This document shows positions 6,098 through 11,971 of a stretch of DNA of 12,615 nucleotides, one piece after another. The notes under the pieces were generated by a model. The model saw nothing but the letters and a program-made list of their open reading frames with translations, did no database searches and had not been told where the DNA came from. This DNA comes from an uncultured Bacilli bacterium (lineage in GTDB: Bacteria; Bacillota_I; Bacilli_A; RF39; UBA660). The translations under genes were made by a program, and so were the position numbers. The stretch spans positions 1 to 12,615 of the forward strand of contig CAKPEZ010000015.1 of NCBI GenBank assembly GCA_934149465.1. Reading direction: 5' to 3'. The number at the start of each line of letters is the position of its first letter. Within the stretch, counting starts at the first letter, position 1.

Positions 6098-6760
6098 ATG
6101 GACAAGATGTTAGAAGTATTAAAAGATGGAAGTATTGTCATTCCTAAGATAGTTTTTAAATATTATCATCGTCTTAATATTACAGAAGAAGAATTGATTA
6201 TTTTAATATATATGATGAATATTGGAGAAAAATTTATTTATGATCCTGCTACTTTTGTAGATGCCTTACAAATGGATAAATTTAAAGTTATGAATATCAT
6301 TAATAGCATGGAAGAAAAGAAAGTTATTACGATTGATGTTATTAAGAATAAGAATGGAAAAATAGAAGAATATATTAATTTAGATATTTTTTATAATAAG
6401 CTTCTTAATATGTTTGTTGATAAGAAAGATGATACTAAAGAAGAAAATGATAGTAGTAATTTATTTAATACTTTCGAAGAAGAATTTGGAAGGACTTTAT
6501 CTCCGATGGAATATAGTATTATTAATGGCTGGATTAGTGATAACTTTTCTGAAGAGCTTATTTTAGAAGCATTAAAGGAAGCTACTTATAATAATGTTAG
6601 TAATTTAAGATATATTGATCGAATTCTTTATGAGTGGCGAAAGAAAGGCTTAAAAAATAAAAATGCAGTAGAAAGAGAAAGAACTAATTATCGAAAGAAG
6701 AAAAGTAGTAATTTAGAGGTGTTTGATTATGATTGGCTTTCAGATGAACAAGATAATTAA
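6098..6760 (+). CDS. dnaD: DnaD-family replication initiation protein
   Basis: A 220-residue protein that helps load the replicative helicase and remodels DNA at origins and restart sites in Bacillota. The N-terminal winged-helix part (about 1-106) has GSIVIPK, NITEEELIIL, then DPATFVDALQMDKFKVMN and a wing-like beta segment. An acidic linker (about 107-123) leads to the DnaB_2/DnaD C-terminal domain (about 124-186), with FGRTLSPMEY and the diagnostic YIDRILYEWRKKGL (172-185). The tail is basic and then ends FDYDWLSD. ATG 6098 is preferred: AAGGTG (6083-6088) is correctly spaced for it, while the in-frame GTG 6086 overlaps that site. The following nth gene starts within its last codons, the dnaD-nth order known from Bacillus. 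Divergence from Bacillus DnaD is considerable, but domain order and neighbour agree. Confidence 0.92.
   Translation: MDKMLEVLKDGSIVIPKIVFKYYHRLNITEEELIILIYMMNIGEKFIYDPATFVDALQMDKFKVMNIINSMEEKKVITIDVIKNKNGKIEEYINLDIFYNKLLNMFVDKKDDTKEENDSSNLFNTFEEEFGRTLSPMEYSIINGWISDNFSEELILEALKEATYNNVSNLRYIDRILYEWRKKGLKNKNAVERERTNYRKKKSSNLEVFDYDWLSDEQDN
6716..6731 (+). promoter_or_regulatory. Ribosome binding site choosing the nth start
   Basis: GAGGTG (6716-6721) lies 7 bases before ATG 6729. The alternative TTG at 6723 is too close to it and ATG 6744 too far. With ATG 6729 the catalytic residues become K120 and D138, the same numbers as in E. coli endonuclease III. Confidence 0.7.
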
Positions 6761-7367
6761 ATATCTAGATAAGATAATTCCCAATCCTAAATGTGAATTA
6801 AATTATTCTAAAGATTATGAATTATTGATTGCAATAGTTTTAAGTGCACAAACTACGGATAGAAGAGTTAATAAGGTTACTGAGATTTTATTCAAAGAAT
6901 ATCCTACTTTAAATGATTTAGCAGATGCTTCTTTAGAAAGATTAGAAGAAATTATTAGAGAGATTGGTACTTATCATAAGAAAGCTTTATTTATTAAAGA
7001 AATAGCAATTAAGTTAGTTCAAGATAATATAAAAATTCTTCTTAATGATAGAGAGTATTTAGAGTCTTTACCTGGAGTAGGGCGTAAGACTGTTAATGTC
7101 TTTTTAGGAGAAGTCTATAATGAAGGAGTAATTGCAGTTGATACTCATGTATCTAGAGTTAGTAAGAGATTAAATCTTTGTGGTGAGGAAGATAATGTTT
7201 TAACTATCGAAAAGAAACTTGATGATTTAGTTCCTTCCTCTAAGAGAGCATCTTTTCATAAACAGATGGTTTTATTTGGAAGATATCATTGTAAAGCAGT
7301 AAAACCATTATGTTCAAGCTGTGAGCTTAAGAATATATGTAAATATTATAAAGAAAATAACTCTTAG
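6729..7367 (+). CDS. nth: Endonuclease III, DNA glycosylase/AP lyase
   Basis: A 212-residue base-excision repair enzyme that removes oxidised pyrimidines and cleaves the abasic site. It shows LLIAIVLSAQTTD near the N-terminus, the helix-hairpin-helix LPGVGRKT (114-121) with catalytic Lys120, the VDTHVSRV segment with catalytic Asp138, and the C-terminal [4Fe-4S] loop with cysteines at 188, 195, 198 and 204 spaced C-x6-C-x2-C-x5-C exactly as expected. The gene overlaps the dnaD 3' end by 32 bases, so the two are translationally coupled. Its stop overlaps the stop of the convergent radical-SAM gene by four bases within a shared hairpin. Complete and apparently functional. Confidence 0.97.
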   Translation: MIGFQMNKIIKYLDKIIPNPKCELNYSKDYELLIAIVLSAQTTDRRVNKVTEILFKEYPTLNDLADASLERLEEIIREIGTYHKKALFIKEIAIKLVQDNIKILLNDREYLESLPGVGRKTVNVFLGEVYNEGVIAVDTHVSRVSKRLNLCGEEDNVLTIEKKLDDLVPSSKRASFHKQMVLFGRYHCKAVKPLCSSCELKNICKYYKENNS

Positions 7368-7394
7368 TTGTTATTTAGACAACTGGGAGTTATT
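7356..7394. terminator. Shared bidirectional terminator between nth and the convergent radical-SAM gene
   Basis: A 16-bp inverted repeat (7356-7371 with 7379-7394) surrounds a 7-base loop. All positions pair in the plus-strand RNA (two U-G wobbles); two mismatches arise in the minus-strand RNA. The plus-strand side lacks a strong U run (TCTATT), whereas the minus strand continues TTTTCTTTAT, so it is a better terminator for the minus gene. Both stop codons lie in the left arm. Confidence 0.75.
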
Positions 7395-8836
7395 TCTATT
7401 AGATAGGGAGCATCTATGTTATTTGTATTATGATATTCATTAATATTATAGCTTGGAATATCTAATTTTTTAATAGCGGTTGCTTCTTTTTTTCCTTCTT
7501 CATGAGGATATACAACAATAAGGATAAATCCTTTGTGATTAAGGAGCTTAAGAGAAGCTTTAATACTTAGAATAGTATTATCAACAGTAGTTTTTATATT
7601 CTTATCACCGTTAGGTAAATATCCTAAATTATAAATAACAGTACTAATTTTATTTTGATATTCTTTTAAAGTACTATCTATATTAGCATGATTTTCTAAA
7701 AATAATTTATAATTAGTAATATTATTATCATCAAGTAATTTCTTCGTATTATCTAGTGCTTTTTCTTGAATATCAAAGCCAAATACTATTCCCTTAGGAC
7801 ATTTTCTTGCTAAATATAAAGTATCATTTCCATTTCCACAACTAGCGTCTATTACTAAATCTTTTTCTCTTAAACGTTCATCTAATAATTGATGTACTTT
7901 ATTAAAGATGCTTTTTCTAAATCCTTGATAAGTATTTCTTCTTACTAATTCTTTATCTATATCATTTAAAATGCTAACTTTTTTTAAAAGCCAAGTAGGC
8001 TCTATAATATCTTCTTTTTCTGGATCACTGGTTAATCTATGAATAACAATATTAGGATCAAGTATTTCTAATTGATCACAAACTATATCTATATATTCTT
8101 CTTTACTTAATACATGGAATTTTTCTTTATTATACATTTTCTCAATTAGAGTATTCTTACTAATATGAAGCATATGAATCTTAATACCATCTATTTTTAA
8201 TTTATTTAGATATCTTACAGTATCTAACATCATTTCTTTAGTTTCATAGGGAAGGGAATTGATAATGTGTACTACTACTTCAATGTTTCTTCTTTTTAGT
8301 TCTAATACACATTCTTTAAAACAATCTATGCTATGGCACCGATTAATTAGTTTGGAAGTTTTTTCATGAATAGTTTGAAGTCCTAGTTCAATAACTAGAT
8401 ATGTTCTTTTATTTAGCTCTTCTAAGTAATCATATATTTCTTTAGTAAAAGAGTCTGGCCTAGTTGCAATTGCTATTCCAATAACATTCTTATAAGTTAG
8501 AACTTCTTCATATTTTTCTTTTAGAATAGGAAGCGGAGCATAGGTATTAGTATGTGCTTGAAAATAAGCAATATATTTACTATTAGGCCACTTTTTATCA
8601 AGAGGTTTTCTTATTTTTTCAAACTGGGTAAATAGATCATCTTCAATATTTCCAGCATGTTCTCCGCTACCAAGCTTAGAACAGTAAATACATCCGCCAT
8701 ATCCACAAGTTCCATCTATATTAGGACAAGTAAATCCAGCATTTAAGCTTACTTTAAATACTTTGGAATTAAATTTCTTTTTATAATAATAGTTTAAAGT
8801 ATGATATCTTTTATTATCTAAAGTATATTCAAACAT
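7364..8836 (-). CDS. mnmL-mnmM: Fused radical-SAM protein and SAM methyltransferase (YtqA-YtqB; MnmL-MnmM)
   Basis: A 490-residue two-domain protein. Residues ~1-305 match the YtqA/TIGR01212 radical-SAM family: KRYHTLNYY, then cysteines 37, 49 and 52 in the unusual C-x11-C-x2-C spacing, GSGEHAG, YIAYFQAHTNTYAP, ELGLQT and GIKIHMLH. Residues ~310-485 match YtqB: the SAM-binding DASCGNGND (330-338), YNLGYLPNGDK (402-412), VVYPHEEG (441-448) and DAPYLIEI at the end. In Bacillus these are two adjacent genes. YtqB (MnmM) methylates nm5 to mnm5 at wobble U34 of certain tRNAs, and YtqA (MnmL) is assigned the preceding conversion of the cmnm5 group, so the fusion would join consecutive steps. The start at 8836 has a near-perfect ribosome site (AAGGAG); an upstream in-frame ATG at 8869 lacks support. 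The gene lies 47 bases after the VanY pair on the same strand. Confidence 0.93.
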   Translation of the reverse strand: MFEYTLDNKRYHTLNYYYKKKFNSKVFKVSLNAGFTCPNIDGTCGYGGCIYCSKLGSGEHAGNIEDDLFTQFEKIRKPLDKKWPNSKYIAYFQAHTNTYAPLPILKEKYEEVLTYKNVIGIAIATRPDSFTKEIYDYLEELNKRTYLVIELGLQTIHEKTSKLINRCHSIDCFKECVLELKRRNIEVVVHIINSLPYETKEMMLDTVRYLNKLKIDGIKIHMLHISKNTLIEKMYNKEKFHVLSKEEYIDIVCDQLEILDPNIVIHRLTSDPEKEDIIEPTWLLKKVSILNDIDKELVRRNTYQGFRKSIFNKVHQLLDERLREKDLVIDASCGNGNDTLYLARKCPKGIVFGFDIQEKALDNTKKLLDDNNITNYKLFLENHANIDSTLKEYQNKISTVIYNLGYLPNGDKNIKTTVDNTILSIKASLKLLNHKGFILIVVYPHEEGKKEATAIKKLDIPSYNINEYHNTNNIDAPYLIEITPSCLNNN

Positions 8837-8883
8837 AGTAAATCTCCTTCTTAAACTATATTTTAACACAAAAATAAAGAATA

Positions 8884-10065
8884 TTATAGTCTTGCTAAAT
8901 ATTCTTCATAAGTTAAATTATTTTCATATAATGTCTTTGCTAAGTCTATACCAAAGTATCTTAAATGCCAAGGCTCATATTTATATCCAGTAATATTAAC
9001 TTTATCTTTAGGATATCTTAAAATAAAGCCATATTTATAAGCATTTGCTCTAATCCAAGTATCTTCTTTACTTCCTTCTATTCTATTATAATCTTTTTCT
9101 CTTGTAGCATAGTCAACTGCAAGTCCTGTATGGTGCTCTGAATGACCATATCTAGCAGAGAAGGTATCTACTGAAGCAATATTTCCATTTTCTTGCTGTA
9201 TATATGAATTATAAAGCCATTTTTGATCGGCAATACTTCTATAAGTAGAAGATGCTAAGATATATAAATTTTCTTTTTTAGCATCATCGGCCATCTTTCT
9301 AAAAGCTTCTGCAGCAACATCAACCATTTTTAAGTTATTTCCCCATTTGGTATATTCTTTACCAAGAGAAGTTAAATTCTTAGGAACATAGTTATCAGGT
9401 AATTTATTATATTTATTTACAAGAACTGTTAAAGAATTAGCATCAGTACTATTAATATCTTTAATATTAGTATAAAACTCATAATCAAGTCCAATATTAA
9501 CGTAAGTAACTATATTTTCATTAGTTTCATCTTGATGTTTTTCTTCATAATTTAAATATCTTTCTAGGTTATCTTCTTTAAAGTAAGAATAATCTAAGAA
9601 TGCTGATATTTTTTGATTATAATCTCTTTCACTAAGAACTTTAACGCTATTTTCATTTAGTTTATTTAAAAATAAATTTATTTCATTATCTTGATATCCT
9701 TTGGTAATAAAAGTATTGATAAATGTTAAGAAACTAGGATAATCTTTATATTCAATATTTAAGTAGTGTTCAACATAATCTTTATTAAAATCTTCTTCTT
9801 TTATTACTTCTTCTAATGTTTTAGAGTAAATATTTTTATCTGCGACAATATTTTCAATATTATCTTCTTTAAATAAATCAATAGTTTCTTTTTTATAATT
9901 TAATTTTTCTAGTATTTGTACGGTTTTATCTTTACTATTATTATTGTTTGTATTATTTTTATCAAGCAAATTTTTTAGATCATCTTTTCCAATAGTAACT
10001 AAGTAAACAATTAGTCCTATTAGTATTAGGTAAAAAACTGTTAATATGATTTTTTTCTTTTTCAT
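8884..10065 (-). CDS. Membrane-anchored VanY-type D-alanyl-D-alanine carboxypeptidase, two-repeat form
   Basis: A 393-residue protein with a short Lys-rich N-terminus and one membrane helix (about 6-25) without a clear cleavage site, so the catalytic part is probably tethered outside the membrane. The C-terminal ~150 residues form the M15B VanY zinc peptidase: SSTYRS, then SEHHTGLAVD (309-318) with zinc ligands H311 and D318, and EPWHLRY with E364 (base) and H367 (third ligand). It would remove the terminal D-Ala of peptidoglycan stem peptides. Between anchor and enzyme are two copies of a ~55-residue helical repeat (about 52-107 and 120-176), the second ending DNLERYLNY. The ribosome site AAAGGAG is strong. 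It is preceded, 17 bases upstream, by a paralogue with one repeat copy; the fused tRNA-modification gene follows after 47 bases. A low-complexity Asn-rich linker lies at 37-44. Confidence 0.92.
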   Translation of the reverse strand: MKKKKIILTVFYLILIGLIVYLVTIGKDDLKNLLDKNNTNNNNSKDKTVQILEKLNYKKETIDLFKEDNIENIVADKNIYSKTLEEVIKEEDFNKDYVEHYLNIEYKDYPSFLTFINTFITKGYQDNEINLFLNKLNENSVKVLSERDYNQKISAFLDYSYFKEDNLERYLNYEEKHQDETNENIVTYVNIGLDYEFYTNIKDINSTDANSLTVLVNKYNKLPDNYVPKNLTSLGKEYTKWGNNLKMVDVAAEAFRKMADDAKKENLYILASSTYRSIADQKWLYNSYIQQENGNIASVDTFSARYGHSEHHTGLAVDYATREKDYNRIEGSKEDTWIRANAYKYGFILRYPKDKVNITGYKYEPWHLRYFGIDLAKTLYENNLTYEEYLARL

Positions 10066-10082
10066 ACATATATACTCCTTTA

Positions 10083-11030
10083 TTATTTATTTACATAGTA
10101 TAAATAATATTCATCAAAAGTTATATCTTCATCATGGATTACTTTTGCAGCATCTATTCCAACATAACGATAATGCCATGGTTCATAAGAATATCCAGTA
10201 ATTATTTCTTTATCTTTAGGATATCTTAAGATATAACCATATTTATAAGAGTTTTCTAGAAGCCAAGCATATTCATTACTGTTTTCAAAATCATCTGCGC
10301 TACTTTGATAAGCATCTATATCAACAGCAAGCCCTGTTTCATGCTCTGAATATCCAGCGTGAGCAGAGTATTCCTCTGCATACTCAGTACCATGCTTTTT
10401 TAGAAAACTATTATATATATTATCTTGTTCTTCATAGCTTCGATATGAAGAATTAGCAATTATTTTAAGTCCTTCTTCTTTAGCAGCTCTAGCCATTCTA
10501 ACAAAATTAGTTACCGCTTCTTCTTGAAGACGATTATTACTATAAGCATACATTAAAGAAATATTTTCTAAATTAGTAAATTCATGATTTTCTCCTAATT
10601 TATGATATTTATTTACTAATATTAAGTTACCATCTTCTATTTTGCTATCAACTACGTTAGTATATGGTTCATAATCTCCATTTACATTGACAACTCTAAT
10701 AATAGTATCGATATTTAAACTAGGCTCTTTCTTTTGATAATTAAGATATCTAAGAAGATTATCATTAATAAAGTATTTATAAGTAATAATATCTTTGATA
10801 CTTTTATTATAAGGCTTTTTCATAATAATCTCATCAATTAAAGTATTAGATAATTTATTACTTATTATTTTTATTTCTTCTTTGCTATATCCTATTTCTC
10901 CTAGCTTATAATCATATGTTTTTTTATAATTTAGATAATTAAAAAGGGCAATTCCACCTATTATTAAGCCAATTACTATTAGGATAATTATAATCCCAAT
11001 AAATGTCTTTTTTGGATCTCTATTTCTCAT
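10083..11030 (-). CDS. Membrane-anchored VanY-type D-alanyl-D-alanine carboxypeptidase, one-repeat form
   Basis: A 315-residue paralogue of the neighbouring VanY protein. It has an N-terminal membrane helix (about 10-31), one copy of the ~55-residue helical repeat (about 44-99, ending DNLLRYLNY), a VNVNGDYEPYTNV linker shared with the paralogue, and a complete M15B peptidase: SSYRS (194-198), SEHETGLAVD (228-237, zinc ligands H230 and D237) and EPWHYRY (E283, H286). All catalytic residues are present, so it should trim D-Ala from peptidoglycan precursors at the outer membrane face. ATG 11030 has an AGGTGAT ribosome site and an extended -10 promoter just upstream. It is the first gene of a likely minus-strand operon of two VanY genes and the tRNA-modification fusion. 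No VanR/S-like regulator or vancomycin-resistance ligase is present, so a housekeeping wall role is more likely than glycopeptide resistance. Confidence 0.92.
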   Translation of the reverse strand: MRNRDPKKTFIGIIIILIVIGLIIGGIALFNYLNYKKTYDYKLGEIGYSKEEIKIISNKLSNTLIDEIIMKKPYNKSIKDIITYKYFINDNLLRYLNYQKKEPSLNIDTIIRVVNVNGDYEPYTNVVDSKIEDGNLILVNKYHKLGENHEFTNLENISLMYAYSNNRLQEEAVTNFVRMARAAKEEGLKIIANSSYRSYEEQDNIYNSFLKKHGTEYAEEYSAHAGYSEHETGLAVDIDAYQSSADDFENSNEYAWLLENSYKYGYILRYPKDKEIITGYSYEPWHYRYVGIDAAKVIHDEDITFDEYYLYYVNK

Positions 11031-11046
11031 TTTATCACCTAGTTTT

Positions 11047-11074
11047 ATTATATCAAGATTTCTAAAAAATACAA
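11047..11074 (-). promoter_or_regulatory. Extended -10 promoter of the VanY operon
   Basis: Read on the minus strand: a weak -35 TTGTAT (11069-11074), a 16-base spacer ending TGA, and perfect TATAAT (11047-11052), giving TGATATAAT. This is the same extended -10 as before the GNAT gene. The predicted leader is about ten bases. Confidence 0.6.
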
Positions 11075-11122
11075 TATTTTCTTTATTTTATCTTTCTTCT
11101 TTTATTATATGTAAATAAAGAT

Positions 11123-11156
11123 AAAACCCTAATTCATAAAACTAAATCAGGGTTTT
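11123..11156 (-). terminator. Terminator of the unknown-function gene
   Basis: An 8-bp stem AAAACCCT/AGGGTTTT (11123-11130 with 11149-11156) with partial pairing further in. It lies just downstream of the minus-strand gene ending at 11165 and is followed on that strand by TTTTATCTTTA. The plus strand also shows a T run, so it may be bidirectional. Confidence 0.75.
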
Positions 11157-11164
11157 TTAAGATC

Positions 11165-11671
11165 TTACTTTGAGCGACCTTTATAACTTTTAAATACAAT
11201 ATTTTTATTTTCATTAATATGATAGTTATTCTTTAAATTATTATCTACTGATTTTAGATAAGCAATAAAATAATCACGGACAATAGGATTACTTATATTT
11301 TTTATTTCTAATTCTAAAACGTTAGTTAATCTAAAGATAATAGTTAAATCTTCAATAAGAAGGCTTGGTCTTGCTAGTAATAAATTAATAGAATCCATTA
11401 AATTTCTAGCTTTTTCCCTTGAATCTTGTTCTTTGTTAAACCAAGCTGGAATATTTACTTGTTTACTTTTATTTACATAGCTTACAAGATCTTGAGCTTG
11501 AACTGGTGGATAGGTAATAATATCACTACCAAGAATATCTTGATATGCTTCAGTAATTATTGCAATATTTTCAGGATTTTCGGAAAGCTTTTGCATATAT
11601 CTTTTAAATAAAGAATTTCTTGATATTTTTTTTCCTTTCTCTAATCCAAATAAAGTATAACTTTCTTTCAT
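11165..11671 (-). CDS. Protein of unknown function with a possible degenerate J-like N-terminus
   Basis: A 168-residue soluble protein that I do not recognise. The N-terminus SYTLFGLEKGKK....LFKRYMQKLSENPENI..ITEAYQDIL (about 4-47) has the layout of a J domain: a Y-x-L-x-G-L opening, a basic helix with a tyrosine, and a final helix with AY..IL. However, the loop has SENPEN where HPD should be, so it could not stimulate Hsp70 in the usual way. The rest (80-168) is predicted helical with a PAWF element (75-78) and a basic tail ending YKGRSK. ATG 11671 follows a strong AGGGGG ribosome site; the longer start at 11725 lies in the promoter and is rejected. It is monocistronic, with its own near-consensus promoter and terminator, so probably well expressed. 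The J-like reading is a pattern-based suggestion only. Confidence 0.75.
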   Translation of the reverse strand: MKESYTLFGLEKGKKISRNSLFKRYMQKLSENPENIAIITEAYQDILGSDIITYPPVQAQDLVSYVNKSKQVNIPAWFNKEQDSREKARNLMDSINLLLARPSLLIEDLTIIFRLTNVLELEIKNISNPIVRDYFIAYLKSVDNNLKNNYHINENKNIVFKSYKGRSK

Positions 11672-11696
11672 AGTTATTCCCCCTTTTTCTTTATTG

Positions 11697-11725
11697 ATTA
11701 TAGCATTTTTCTTTTTTAAAGTCAA
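11697..11725 (-). promoter_or_regulatory. Near-consensus sigma-A promoter of the unknown-function gene
   Basis: On the minus strand: TTGACT (11720-11725), exactly 17 bases ending TGC, then perfect TATAAT (11697-11702), which also makes an extended -10. This is the strongest promoter match in the window. Confidence 0.85.
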
Positions 11726-11801
11726 ATTTCCTAATTTAGGTACTTTGAAATAAAGAGAAGATGCGATAGTGTAATTATGTAAATAATAAGGAGTGAAAGT
11801 T

Positions 11802-11908
11802 GTGAAAAAAGAAAAATAATAATTATATCTTTAGTAATTGTTTTAGCTATAATCTTGGTTTTACTTAGTTTATTTTTATTAAAAAAACAAATTGAAATAG
11901 TAAAATAG
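11802..11908 (+). pseudogene. Small single-pass membrane peptide, frame broken in an A-rich run
   Basis: An AAGGAG ribosome site (11788-11793) lies 8 bases before GTG 11802. In that frame translation stops after five codons at TAA (11817-11819). In the frame one base back, an uninterrupted stretch from 11816 encodes IIIISLVIVLAIILVLLSLF and then LLKKQIEIVK, ending at TAG 11906-11908; no start codon exists in that frame. One added base in the A runs at 11805-11816 would give a coherent 35-residue peptide: a short Lys/Arg head, a ~22-residue hydrophobic helix and a short charged tail. This could be a sequencing homopolymer error, a true inactivating deletion, or expression by slippage on the A runs. 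A terminator follows 1 base after the stop. The function of such peptides is unknown. A TTGAAA at 11745 may be part of a promoter, but no convincing -10 matches it. Confidence 0.55.
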
Positions 11909-11909
11909 G

Positions 11910-11944
11910 AAGAAAGTAAAAGAACATTAATACTTTCTTTTTTA
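11910..11944 (+). terminator. Terminator or attenuator between the small membrane peptide and the carboxypeptidase gene
   Basis: A 9-bp perfect stem AAGAAAGTA (11910-11918) with TACTTTCTT (11931-11939), a 12-base loop and TTTTTA after it. It ends only 27 bases before the next start codon, and I see no convincing promoter in that gap. Confidence 0.7.
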
Positions 11945-11971
11945 TTTGCATATTTTTTATTGAGGTGTTAT

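Noticed and set aside
8884..11030. Vancomycin-resistance cluster
   Set aside because: VanY-type enzymes are present, but no VanH, VanA-type ligase, VanX or VanRS; such VanY paralogues are common wall enzymes in Bacillota.
11426..11611. Plus-strand open frame of 61 codons with hydrophobic stretches
   Set aside because: It lies antisense within the well-supported 168-residue gene, whose promoter and terminator fit; no convincing ribosome site.
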